Assembly (NCBI GenBank): GCA_017617005.1
Contig: JAFZWW010000144.1
Coordinates: 1 to 42,334, forward strand
Reading direction: 5' to 3'
Length of the DNA stretch: 42,334 bases
From: Lachnospiraceae bacterium
GTDB lineage: Bacteria > Bacillota > Clostridia > Lachnospirales > Lachnospiraceae
Part shown: positions 33,701 through 40,311 of the stretch, in pieces
Position numbering within the stretch: the stretch's first letter is position 1
Layout of the letters: each line of letters starts with the position of its first letter
Notes under the pieces: model-generated
What the model saw: the letters and a program-made list of their open reading frames with translations, nothing else
What the model was told of the DNA's origin: nothing
Databases searched by the model: none
Translations under genes and position numbers: made by a program

Positions 33701-36700
33701 GCACCGCCGATACCTGCTTCACGGTTGGGATCCTTGGGCTCTTCATCCGTCTTACAGATTATGTAAGAATTATCATCGAGATAGACGTCTACTGCATATT
33801 CATGTCTGTTGAAAATATTCGGGCTGTTATACAGAGGATCTTCGGCTACGGCGATAACTCCGTCACCGCCTTCCGTAACATTGAGAGTTGCAAGTCCGGG
33901 CCCCTGACGGAAATTGGCATAATTGTACGTGCTTCCGATCGCACCGCCGATCGCATCGGTTGTGCAATAAAGCATGGATGATACAGAACCCAGATCAACG
34001 ATGATCTTGTCGGGATCATTTTCCCTGTTGTCGACTTTGATGAACGCATCTATGTCCGATCTCGTATAACCGACGACGGCTCCTACATCCAGCCTGTTTG
34101 CGGATACGAAATGTCCTGTTGCTTCAATGTGTCCGTACATATAACCTTCATATGTACCCATCGCCGTTCCTCCGTTATCTCCGACGATTCCGCCGCAGGA
34201 GGTAAGGCGGTACAGATGCCAGTTGCCGTATGCATCCGTGAACAGTGATGCGGTGACACAGTTGCTGAATCGGATCGTATTTTCTTCTGCGGGAAGATCT
34301 TCATTTGAACCGAGCGTGCCCGCATTGGTTCCGACCAGGCCTCCTATGGGTTTACTTCCATGGAAAGCTCCCTCATCGGTTGAGTCTATTTCACCCGAAA
34401 GCATCAGCGAGACTGCATTTGCAATATCCGCCCTGTCGTCGGGTGCGCCTTCGGGTAAGTTGTTGATCAGGAGAGTCAGTCCGTTTGCACGGATATTGAT
34501 GATGGTTCCATAGTTGATATTTATCAATCCGTATCCGAACAGATTGTTTGCTTTAAAACTCTTGTCAAAAAATGACGACATTCTCATCTGTACATTGTTG
34601 ATGACGGAGGTCTCACCTGTAAGATCATTCGTTTTTGCAACCAGAGTTGATTTTGCGTTCAGTTCAAGAAGCGTGGGGAAGGAAACAACTCCCAGTTCAT
34701 CGCCGCAGTATTTTCCGCTGCCGGGTGCGGGAACAAGAAGAGGAGAGTATCTCTGAAGATCGCTGGTATGCGAGAGCGCAGAATAAACCACTACGTCGCT
34801 GTAGTATTTCTCCGTTCCGAGATGCTTATCAATCGTATACCAGTTGAGATCTCTTACGATGCTATAGTTATAGTTGTCGTAAGAAGAGTGTCTGTCCAAC
34901 ATACGTATGTTGTACAGATGACGGTAGCAGGTTATAACGGAATTCTGATTTGAGAGCAGTGTTCCGTTTTTATTTTCATTTGTGGGTTTGGTACCGTCAC
35001 TGCCTTCTCCGAGATCTCCGAAATAAGTATTGACTACCGCGTGTCCTGCACCTGCTTCGCGGAATGCGGCATTTCTTACATAATTGTATTTTCCTTCGGA
35101 TACGTAATAAACCGGATCGTCCAGTGCACGGTCGGCAATGACCAAGTCGGAACTGAAATCGGTCGGGCCGTTGAATGCCGCATGTGCCGTTCCGAAATTG
35201 TCGCTTTCGGCCTGCATGGACACGTACATATTGACGGGAAGAGTGTTGTCGGTGAGGGAAGTTGTGCTTCCGTTGAGGAGCCTGTTGATGCTGAAATTGT
35301 AGAGTCTTTCGGTTGTTGAATTGCCTGTTTTGGCGAAGTCGATGACATTTCTTCCCATCATAGCATCCAGCGAAAGAGTATAGGAAAGCCTTTCGGAGAT
35401 AGTGGTTCCGTAAGCGTCATATACTTCGTAGGAGATTGTGAGAGGAAACTCATAGAAATTGTTCGAAGTCAGATTGTTATATTCGTTGTTGTAGTTAAAG
35501 TTATCGGTGTTTGATGTGACATTGTGGACATACACCTTGCCTATGGTATGGATGGAAGCCCTGTAAACGGTCAGGGGAACTCCGCGCTTGTCGGTTACGG
35601 ATTCCTTGGTATATACAACGACAAAATCTTTGCTGCCACCGTGTGTGTTGTAAGAGAGGGTTCTGGTCAGGCCTTCTTTGGATGCAAATTCATCCTTTGC
35701 AAGATAAAGGGGGTTACTGCTGTCGGTGAATTTGAGCAGTTCACAGAAACTCTGGCTGTACAAGGCTTGATAAGGTATGCCTTCAAAAAGTGAGTTTTCA
35801 TTCACAACAAGATAGCTGAACGGTTTCTGGTTCAGAATGTTATCTTTATCTGCATCATAAAGGGCGAATGTGTAATGTATATGCTCCGGCTTTCCGGTTA
35901 CTGCTTCATCATCCTGTCTGAGTGACCATGTAAGATCCAGGGTCTCGCCGTTTCTGAGTGAGAATTCCCCGACCTCAGCCTCCGCGGGTACGAAGACGGA
36001 GTCGACTACCATCTGTCCGTTCCTGCCGGCTATGTATCCAATGAAGCTGGTGTTATATCTGTAGTCTTCATTTCTGAAGGGCACGATCAGGGTGCCGATG
36101 TTATTCCTTGCAACGGCATCCCATGACGTTCTCTTACTGTCGTAAAAGACAGAATAAACACTTGCACTGTATCTGACATTTCCGGAAGCGTCGAGAGCTT
36201 TTTCAACATCGAACTCTATGGTGATCATACCCTTGAGGATGTCGGTCGCTTTAAAATCCTGAAGGATTAGATCATAGATGCATTTGCTCTGTGCATCGCC
36301 TGCGCCGGGAGTGTACGAAGGACTGTATGTTACCGCATACCTCATATGTGCGGACTGTCCGGGAAGAGAAGTGGTATCCGTATCACTTCCGAAGAAATCA
36401 AAATATGCTTTGTTGTAGATATTATCCGATGTCTCGAAACCTGCGGGATTGTCACTGTCATATCCGTCGGGTGTACCGAGTCCTTCGGTGAGGCTCTTTG
36501 CCCAGCCTTCAAGTGTTCCGTTCTCGGACATATGATTCAGGGAAGCCTGAGCGGACTGGTAGATGGTCTCGGCGTTTTCCTGATTGTTGTTGTAACGTGT
36601 CATGTTGATATACGAGATGATGCCGTAGACCGCAGCGGAAGCAAGTATTCCCAGTATGACCAGGACTACTACCATTTCCACGAGCGTAAAGCCGGAATTA

Positions 36701-36729
36701 TTCTTTTTTCCTTTTCGGGAAAAGATCAT
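30754..36729 (-). CDS. Giant type IV pilin with about 28 glycine-rich repeats
   Basis: The protein has 1991 residues. The leader ends in NNSG and is followed by FTLVEMVVVLVILGILASA, so Phe1 and Glu5 are present and prepilin peptidase should process it. Residues about 40-720 are non-repetitive and mostly beta-rich. From about 795 to 1960 a short motif with two adjacent glycines (often VGGCIG, AGGLIG or IGGAVG) recurs about 28 times at intervals of roughly 35-60 residues, likely a beta-solenoid like GLUG-repeat surface proteins. The head is over ten times larger than a typical pilin, which suggests a tip adhesin. It overlaps the preceding minor pilin gene by 4 bases (ATGA) and precedes the other assembly genes. 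Confidence 0.95.
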   Translation of the reverse strand: MIFSRKGKKNNSGFTLVEMVVVLVILGILASAAVYGIISYINMTRYNNNQENAETIYQSAQASLNHMSENGTLEGWAKSLTEGLGTPDGYDSDNPAGFETSDNIYNKAYFDFFGSDTDTTSLPGQSAHMRYAVTYSPSYTPGAGDAQSKCIYDLILQDFKATDILKGMITIEFDVEKALDASGNVRYSASVYSVFYDSKRTSWDAVARNNIGTLIVPFRNEDYRYNTSFIGYIAGRNGQMVVDSVFVPAEAEVGEFSLRNGETLDLTWSLRQDDEAVTGKPEHIHYTFALYDADKDNILNQKPFSYLVVNENSLFEGIPYQALYSQSFCELLKFTDSSNPLYLAKDEFASKEGLTRTLSYNTHGGSKDFVVVYTKESVTDKRGVPLTVYRASIHTIGKVYVHNVTSNTDNFNYNNEYNNLTSNNFYEFPLTISYEVYDAYGTTISERLSYTLSLDAMMGRNVIDFAKTGNSTTERLYNFSINRLLNGSTTSLTDNTLPVNMYVSMQAESDNFGTAHAAFNGPTDFSSDLVIADRALDDPVYYVSEGKYNYVRNAAFREAGAGHAVVNTYFGDLGEGSDGTKPTNENKNGTLLSNQNSVITCYRHLYNIRMLDRHSSYDNYNYSIVRDLNWYTIDKHLGTEKYYSDVVVYSALSHTSDLQRYSPLLVPAPGSGKYCGDELGVVSFPTLLELNAKSTLVAKTNDLTGETSVINNVQMRMSSFFDKSFKANNLFGYGLININYGTIINIRANGLTLLINNLPEGAPDDRADIANAVSLMLSGEIDSTDEGAFHGSKPIGGLVGTNAGTLGSNEDLPAEENTIRFSNCVTASLFTDAYGNWHLYRLTSCGGIVGDNGGTAMGTYEGYMYGHIEATGHFVSANRLDVGAVVGYTRSDIDAFIKVDNRENDPDKIIVDLGSVSSMLYCTTDAIGGAIGSTYNYANFRQGPGLATLNVTEGGDGVIAVAEDPLYNSPNIFNRHEYAVDVYLDDNSYIICKTDEEPKDPNREAGIGGAVGRIRQYGGGDLSIHVVNNGVIASSNGTHYVKNLGGAIGIIWEGSVSNTYISVFNTQYSRIGTYNGSTAYGYAHTTGGAVGKIKNLARTDDTSNIIISVSNNGVIIGDCRLKDANGLDTIGQQLGNGNCDKNTGGIGGAVGAITGAQNTIPICNIRAHNNGILRGYTTSYEITENRYKNVGVGGTIGYVEFMPKSGNLYCFLEQGKEIRAIGNNAGGVIGSQTNILSNPGTSFTHITADLQNGSSVVSTASNAGGAIGNAYSVTSRMQIRAIISGTVTIKANADAGGTCGLLRPGSGQNVTNDYSEIILQQGTGNSFLYVRACNESDGSYTSGNENAGGLIGNITDNSAELKTAFILPSQTSGNTVVINVESFDNAGGMIGHMYSNKHVNPEMTVTLHPMTGIKAYNDNAGGCIGLLEQSGNQFRSNITVTDAQGIDSAYTPVIQAGNTNAGGLIGESKCLSNTSFTGNLLLDSTNLAIMAKSNVGGCFGNLKESGGKPSLYGTLTVNSRKVLRQGATTPSCIVISASDTAGENFGGVIGYAYNVNIYAAISCNTEMIVISGINNVGGCIGWMEKGNFATSSGHIGSIALTGEGAVITGNNNVGGCMGYISEVGNVSNNILFKGESCSITGNSGYAGAGGCIGKVYNCQFQNNSLTEFSGKDTNVTGGNDVGGLIGLMHLEDTYYPRDNTKFTFNGESCSVSGNENVGGCIGRFTDNQIKGTVTFSPVTSCTVSGNNNIGGCFGNVTAGSKNDPFTKRPVVSLANCSVTVSGSGCTGGVIGRLSGGKTYQGSSVTLENSTYNVISSNSAAGGHIGYIAGTVIGTGAELYIYSRNGSTFNITGRGAGGMIGQADSDVSAKKMVITPENSSSVNVSATGTDSGAGGLIGVNTAVLTLPNEDASIATASGLNISAANGYAGYIAGLNSGTLKGTGTHTYTLIATIGSCKNSSAAPEEMVIGRNTGSVNIKYKINGTTYTLPATP

Positions 36730-37613
36730 TTTGTTGTATCCTCTGCAAATACAAGAAGTGCAGTACGTGAATATAACAGACTGTTGTCCGACTGCCCGCC
36801 GTAATCGGATCTGTAAACGTTAACCGTCACACGGACGGTAGTGGGTCTTCTTGTATATTCGTTATCTTCCGCAGCATCCGCGGGCACGGTATATTTCAGG
36901 TCGGAAAAGAATAATTTTACCGTATAGCCGTTGTATGCATCATTTGTGAACGGATTGGTGTAATCGTATCTGGATGCGGGGAAAACGCAATTTACCGTCT
37001 TGGGGCCTCCCGAGGTTGTAACAGCCTTCGGTGCTTTTCCGCACATGTAATACCCGTAGTGAACATATCCCTGAAGTGTTTCGTTTGAAGGAGTCGCACT
37101 TCCGTTTACAATGGGAAACAGTCTGTAGACCGCTCTTGAAGAAATTCCGTTTTCTTCCCTGAGCGTTCCGTTGATCCTGTCGTCTTCATGTACGCTCAGA
37201 TAATTTGTTCCGGAGATATTGATGCCGGAATAGATCGTCTCGCAGTACCCGGCGGATTTTCTTATCACAAGAACATTTCCTTCGCTGTCAAAACGCAGCG
37301 GAGAGGTCTCGAATATCTTCAGGAAATCCTTGTCTCCTTCATCTGAATCCGCAGCGTTGATGATCCTTACGGATGCGAAATCGTCTATATAGGAATCCGC
37401 GCATTCTTTCCTGAGTGCATCGACTACCATGTCGGCTACAACCTGTGCCCTGCTCGTGTCCTGAATCTGCATATAGATCTTGGTCGCGGAGGGCATGATC
37501 GCTACAACAGCGGTCGCAAAGATCGCGGTAAGAGTCATGGATACCAGAAGCTCTACGAGTGTATAGCCTGCGTTCCGACGGTTATGCGATTTTGCATGCA
37601 GCCTTTTTATCAT
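36726..37613 (-). CDS. Minor pilin, PilW/GspJ-like
   Basis: The protein has 295 residues. The leader ends RRNAG before YTLVELLVSMTLTAIF, with Tyr1 and Glu5, a processable prepilin. The head of about 240 residues is beta-rich with several Ser/Thr and Tyr segments, and its size matches PilW or GspJ. Minor pilins of this group prime assembly and sit at the tip. It overlaps both neighbours by 4 bases (ATGA), which keeps translation of the minor and giant pilins coupled. A segment around residues 100-190 with many prolines and a Cys pair may support folding. Confidence 0.88.
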   Translation of the reverse strand: MIKRLHAKSHNRRNAGYTLVELLVSMTLTAIFATAVVAIMPSATKIYMQIQDTSRAQVVADMVVDALRKECADSYIDDFASVRIINAADSDEGDKDFLKIFETSPLRFDSEGNVLVIRKSAGYCETIYSGINISGTNYLSVHEDDRINGTLREENGISSRAVYRLFPIVNGSATPSNETLQGYVHYGYYMCGKAPKAVTTSGGPKTVNCVFPASRYDYTNPFTNDAYNGYTVKLFFSDLKYTVPADAAEDNEYTRRPTTVRVTVNVYRSDYGGQSDNSLLYSRTALLVFAEDTTK

Positions 37614-37981
37614 CTGAATACCCAGTAAACCGTTTCGCCCGATTCATATTGATATGCTTTAAGAGTGATGTCTCCGTCCGTTCCCGTTATGGTGAAGGTT
37701 TTGGGGGACGAAGGGTTCTTGCTGTTTGATCCGACGGAATGACTCAGGTTCTCCGCATTGAGTGACTCATGAAGTGCGGTGTAGTCGTTGTCAGCTCTCT
37801 GTCTTATATCTTTCGAGTTATTCACCGAAGCGCTCGCGGCATTTATCGCACCCGTGAATGCGGCAATCACTATCATCAGAACGATGAACGCGACCATTAT
37901 CTCCACAAGTGTCTCGCCCTTGTTGTTCAGTATGAAATTGTCTGAATGTCTTCTTTTCATACCGGTATTATTTCCTGTCAT
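37610..37981 (-). CDS. Minor pilin, GspI/PilV-like
   Basis: The protein has 123 residues from the ATG at 37981; an alternative ATG at 37960 would shorten it to 116. The N-terminal motif is NNKG|ETLVEIMVAFIVLMIV with Glu1 and Glu5. An acidic residue at position 1 is unusual, since Phe or Met is the rule. The remainder is a short helix and a compact head ending in VYWVFR. It overlaps the end of the PilX-like gene by 14 bases and the next gene by 4 bases. Its place and size fit GspI or PilV, part of the tip-initiating complex. Confidence 0.83.
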   Translation of the reverse strand: MTGNNTGMKRRHSDNFILNNKGETLVEIMVAFIVLMIVIAAFTGAINAASASVNNSKDIRQRADNDYTALHESLNAENLSHSVGSNSKNPSSPKTFTITGTDGDITLKAYQYESGETVYWVFR

Positions 37982-38429
37982 ATCCGCCGGAAGCGTTTCC
38001 GGTGTATTCGGTGGTTCTGATGTAAGTTTCGCGCGCGGCGGTCGCCGTAACGGTCAGGGTATAATGACCGTCGTTTGCATCCCTTGATATATGTGCGGTT
38101 ACGGAAGAATCGGGAATGCCGTCGAAACCGTATGTTGTGGGGATGATGTCTCCCTCGTTGCTTCCCAGAGGTATAAAGGTGTCGAGATCGACACATGATT
38201 TATTTCCGGATGATGATTCGTTAAGAATGAGTTCTTCGATACGCGATGAAAAAGAGTTGGCAAGCTCATATGCCTGTCCCTGGCTCTTTACGGAATTTGC
38301 TTTTGATAAAAGAAGGGAACTGATCACCGTGAGGGTGACCGCAATTCCGATTATGATGACACAGAAAGCAGATACCAATACAAGACTGGCACCTCTGTTA
38401 GATTTTAAAAGCGATACTTTTTCCCTCAT
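37968..38429 (-). CDS. GspK/PilX-like pilin lacking Glu5
   Basis: I choose the ATG at 38429 (AGGGGA 5 bases upstream) rather than 38462, giving 153 residues. The segment NRG|ASLVLVSAFCVIIIGI has a prepilin-like Gly before Ala1 but Leu in place of Glu5. GspK and PilX proteins also depart from the usual pilin rule; GspK lacks Glu5 because it caps the tip. The head has about 110 residues, including a Cys and a Thr-rich end. It is the first gene of the pilus operon, upstream of the two other minor pilins and the giant pilin, matching a tip-complex gene group. Confidence 0.78.
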   Translation of the reverse strand: MREKVSLLKSNRGASLVLVSAFCVIIIGIAVTLTVISSLLLSKANSVKSQGQAYELANSFSSRIEELILNESSSGNKSCVDLDTFIPLGSNEGDIIPTTYGFDGIPDSSVTAHISRDANDGHYTLTVTATAARETYIRTTEYTGNASGGYDRK

Positions 38430-38547
38430 AAGTTCCCCTGGTGTAAAAGCCATACTTTTCACGGTATATATCGGCTTTTTAACCCCATTATTTTACCATA
38501 TTCGGACACATTTGGCGTGTTTTTTACATTATTTAAGAAGAATTTCT

Positions 38548-38576
38548 TTTATAGGCAGACAATGACATAGTGTCAA
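38548..38576 (-). promoter_or_regulatory. Candidate promoter of the pilus operon
   Basis: On the minus strand TTGACA (38571-38576) and TATAAA (38548-38553) are separated by 17 bases. Transcription would start near 38541, leaving a 5' leader of about 110 bases before the first pilin-like gene. Confidence 0.7.
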
Positions 38577-38630
38577 TAAGTGTGAAATGCCAAAAAAAAC
38601 GTTCAGTTTCTGAAGGGAAAGCAAAGATCG

Positions 38631-38659
38631 TTGACAAAGTATATTTGATAAAATATAAT
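38631..38659 (+). promoter_or_regulatory. Consensus promoter of the gpx-ohrR operon
   Basis: TTGACA (38631-38636) and TATAAT (38654-38659) with a 17-base spacer match the consensus at all positions. Transcription should start about 38666, 42 bases before the gpx ATG. I see no clear OhrR-type palindrome in this region. Confidence 0.85.
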
Positions 38660-38707
38660 CTGATGCAAGATAAGGCAAACCACATTTTTGTGAAAGGAGA
38701 AATCATT

Positions 38708-39250
38708 ATGAGTTTTTACGATCTTAGCGTTACATCGGCAGCAGGCGAAGAGATATCAATGAAGGATTATGAAGGAAAGGTTGTCCTGATCGTCAACACC
38801 GCGACGGGCTGCGGCTTTACTCCCCATTACAAGGATATCGAGGCAATGTATGAGAAGTATCATGACAGAGGGTTCGAGGTCATCGATGTTCCATGCAACC
38901 AGTTTGCGGGACAGACTCCCGGTACCGATGAGGAGATCCATGAATTCTGCACCTTGAAATATAAGACGCAGTTCCCCCAGATGAAGAAGTCGGATGTCAA
39001 CGGCGAGAATGCTATCCCTCTTTTTAAATTTCTGAAAGAGCAGAAGGGCTTTGAAGGCTTCGGCAAAGGTCCCGCAGCCGTTGCGATGAATGTCATGCTT
39101 TCCAAGTTCGACAAGGATTACAAGAACAATCCGGAGATCAAATGGAACTTCACCAAGTTTGTCGTGGACCGCAGCGGTAATGTTGTCGCAAGATTTGAAC
39201 CTACCGAGAAAATGGATAAAATAGATAAGTACATTGAAGAACTTATTTAG
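38708..39250 (+). CDS. gpx: Glutathione peroxidase-family thiol peroxidase
   Basis: The protein has 180 residues from the ATG at 38708, with AAAGGAG upstream; the frame is open earlier without a ribosome binding site. Motifs are NTATGCGFTPHY with peroxidatic Cys35 (Cys, not selenocysteine), DVPCNQFAGQTPG, and KWNFTKFVVDR, which supplies the Trp and Asn of the catalytic tetrad. Bacterial members usually use thioredoxin and reduce H2O2 or organic hydroperoxides in the cytoplasm. It is co-transcribed with an OhrR-like regulator 12 bases downstream, so it is likely induced by organic peroxides. The gene lies divergent to the pilus operon. Confidence 0.96.
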   Translation: MSFYDLSVTSAAGEEISMKDYEGKVVLIVNTATGCGFTPHYKDIEAMYEKYHDRGFEVIDVPCNQFAGQTPGTDEEIHEFCTLKYKTQFPQMKKSDVNGENAIPLFKFLKEQKGFEGFGKGPAAVAMNVMLSKFDKDYKNNPEIKWNFTKFVVDRSGNVVARFEPTEKMDKIDKYIEELI

Positions 39251-39262
39251 GAGGATCCGCAA

Positions 39263-39694
39263 TTGGCGCAGGAATATGAACAGCTCTTACTTAAGAATCA
39301 GTTATGCTTTCCGCTTTATGCGTGCGGCAGGAAGATAGTTGCGGCGTACACACCGTATCTGAAACCGCTCGGTCTTACATATACCCAGTACATTGTTTTT
39401 ATGGTGCTCTGGGAAAAGGAAAGCGTGAATGTGGGACAGCTCGGAAAGTTACTTCATCTGGATGCCGGAACGCTGACGCCGCTTCTCAAGCACCTCGAGA
39501 AAGAAGGCTATATCACGAGAGCTCGTTCCAAGGAAGATGAGAGAGTGACTTTGATAAGCATCACAGATAAGGGAAATGCCCTTAAGGAAAAGTGCAAGGA
39601 TATTCCGACGAAACTTGCATCGGAAGGATCTTCTCTTACGCAGAAGGAAGCTGAAGAACTGTACAGACTTTTGTATAAATATCTCGGGGAATGA
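39263..39694 (+). CDS. ohrR: OhrR-type MarR-family peroxide-sensing repressor
   Basis: The protein has 143 residues and starts at TTG 39263, 7 bases after AGGAGG. It follows the pattern of B. subtilis OhrR: NQLCFPLYA puts the sensing Cys at residue 15, followed by Tyr residues of the redox site, and the wing region ARSKEDERVTLISIT is typical. A second Cys at residue 21 could form a disulphide, unlike the one-Cys B. subtilis protein. It should repress gpx and its own gene until oxidised by organic hydroperoxides. Its operator is not evident near the promoter at 38631-38659. Confidence 0.93.
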   Translation: MAQEYEQLLLKNQLCFPLYACGRKIVAAYTPYLKPLGLTYTQYIVFMVLWEKESVNVGQLGKLLHLDAGTLTPLLKHLEKEGYITRARSKEDERVTLISITDKGNALKEKCKDIPTKLASEGSSLTQKEAEELYRLLYKYLGE

Positions 39695-39712
39695 TCCGGA
39701 AGAATGCAATGT

Positions 39713-39741
39713 AAAGCGGGACTCATTGCGAGTCCCGCTTT
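39713..39741 (+). terminator. Terminator after ohrR
   Basis: A perfect 12-base stem (AAAGCGGGACTC / GAGTCCCGCTTT, loop ATTGC) lies 18 bases past the ohrR stop. Its T-rich end follows as part of the stem (CTTTATAATTT). Confidence 0.85.
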
Positions 39742-39762
39742 ATAATTTAATAATTTGTTTGA

Positions 39763-39791
39763 TTGAAAAGAATTTACTGCGATGATATTTT
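39763..39791 (+). promoter_or_regulatory. Promoter of the type I toxin gene
   Basis: TTGAAA (39763-39768) and TATTTT (39786-39791) are 17 bases apart. Transcription would begin near 39798, exactly at a 7-base hairpin with a GAGA tetraloop (39797-39814) that could protect the 5' end. The leader before the toxin ATG is about 97 bases. Confidence 0.6.
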
Positions 39792-39839
39792 TGGTTTGCA
39801 TGGGAGACCATGCAGGAAAGTACCCACGACGAGGTGGTA

Positions 39840-39887
39840 GCCTCCCGAGCCAATGACCGGCATTCCGGAATACATAGGAAGGGAGGT
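39840..39887 (+). promoter_or_regulatory. Ribosome-binding-site sequestration in the toxin mRNA leader
   Basis: GCCTCCC at 39840-39846 can pair with GGGAGGT at 39881-39887, the toxin's Shine-Dalgarno sequence. Full-length mRNA would hide the site, as in TxpA- and AapA-type toxins. A second small hairpin (CCAC/GTGG at 39824-39837) lies just before it. Confidence 0.55.
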
Positions 39888-39894
39888 GGCGCTT

Positions 39895-40011
39895 ATGACA
39901 GTCTATGAAACCATTATGGTTATACTGGGAGTTATCGGTTCACTGATATCACTTGGTATGCTGGCCGTAGCGTTGCTGAACTTTCTCGACAAGAGAAGTA
40001 AGCGGAAATAA
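39895..40011 (+). CDS. Small holin-like type I toxin peptide
   Basis: The peptide has 38 residues. MTVYETIMVILGVIGSLISL begins it, then a further hydrophobic stretch and a basic tail, DKRSKRK. GGGAGG 5 bases upstream is a strong ribosome binding site. One TM with a positive cytoplasmic tail and the opening Met-Thr-Val-Tyr-Glu match the putative holin-like (TxpA/BsrG-related) toxin family, which damages the membrane when over-made. The sequence around it contains all the parts of a type I module: own promoter, leader that hides the site, overlapping antisense RNA, and terminators on both strands. Confidence 0.88.
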   Translation: MTVYETIMVILGVIGSLISLGMLAVALLNFLDKRSKRK

Positions 40012-40043
40012 AAAAATCCTCTCTCGTCTGCAAACGAGAGAGG
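40011..40043 (-). terminator. Terminator of the antisense RNA
   Basis: A perfect 9-base stem with loop of eight (40018-40043) is followed on the minus strand by seven U-rich bases. It touches the stop codon of the toxin gene. Confidence 0.85.
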
Positions 40044-40077
40044 TGTTGCTCGTAAGAGCATCTTAATCTCCATCGGG

Positions 40078-40104
40078 AGCATCCACTAAGGAGTGGGTGC
40101 TTTT
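40078..40104 (+). terminator. Terminator of the toxin mRNA
   Basis: AGCATCCACT and AGTGGGTGCT pair over 10 bases with one G-U, loop AAGG, followed by TTTT. Smaller hairpins at 40047-40060 and 40068-40079 lie just upstream. Confidence 0.8.
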
Positions 40105-40113
40105 CCTTTAACT

Positions 40114-40141
40114 ATAATAACACTTTTATGGAATTTTTCAA
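40114..40141 (-). promoter_or_regulatory. Promoter of the antisense RNA
   Basis: On the minus strand TTGAAA (40136-40141) and TATTAT (40114-40119) are 16 bases apart, placing a transcription start near 40107, just outside the toxin terminator. Confidence 0.65.
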
Positions 40142-40151
40142 GAAAAATGGA

Positions 40152-40224
40152 AGCAAGAGGGGCGAATTCCTGATCTTTTGCGTGTGAGGCGAACGCTCAT
40201 CCCGACTGAGCTATGCTTATTAAT
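40152..40224 (-). pseudogene. Decayed tRNA-Val (CAC) remnant
   Basis: The minus strand reads as the middle of a tRNA: a complete D arm (GCTC...GAGC, 40195-40211), then an anticodon arm with loop CTCACAC, anticodon CAC at 40184-40186. The anticodon stem has one C-A mismatch. The variable region and TTC loop of the T arm can be seen, but the T stem does not close and no acceptor stem is present. I call it a remnant that may mark an old integration or recombination site. Confidence 0.6.
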
Positions 40225-40311
40225 TTGCTTGTTAAGCTTTATTTTGCGTTGCGAGATTTTTTTAGTGAAATGCTTTTGTATCAGGGAGTATTATAGAAAA
40301 GGAGAGAAGTG

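Larger units (their letters stand above)
40011..40107 (-). ncRNA. Antisense RNA antitoxin of the type I module (predicted)
   Basis: From the minus-strand promoter at 40114-40141, transcription should start near 40107 and stop at a perfect hairpin (CCTCTCTCG / CGAGAGAGG, 40018-40043) with a following T run (A run at 40011-40016 on the plus strand). The RNA of about 95 bases would be fully complementary to the toxin mRNA 3' end, from the toxin stop codon to its terminator. Such 3'-overlapping antitoxins are the rule in TxpA/RatA-type modules. Confidence 0.72.

Noticed and set aside
30754..34400. CRISPR array or DNA tandem repeats
   Set aside because: The repetition is at protein level (short glycine motifs at variable spacing) and the DNA copies differ; there are no regular direct repeats with spacers.
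38548..38659. Divergent promoters of the pilus and gpx operons as one shared regulatory unit
   Set aside because: The promoters are about 55 bases apart and I find no common operator; their products are unrelated.
40152..40224. Functional tRNA-Val
   Set aside because: The acceptor stem is absent, the T stem does not pair and the anticodon stem has a mismatch, so it is reported as a remnant only.
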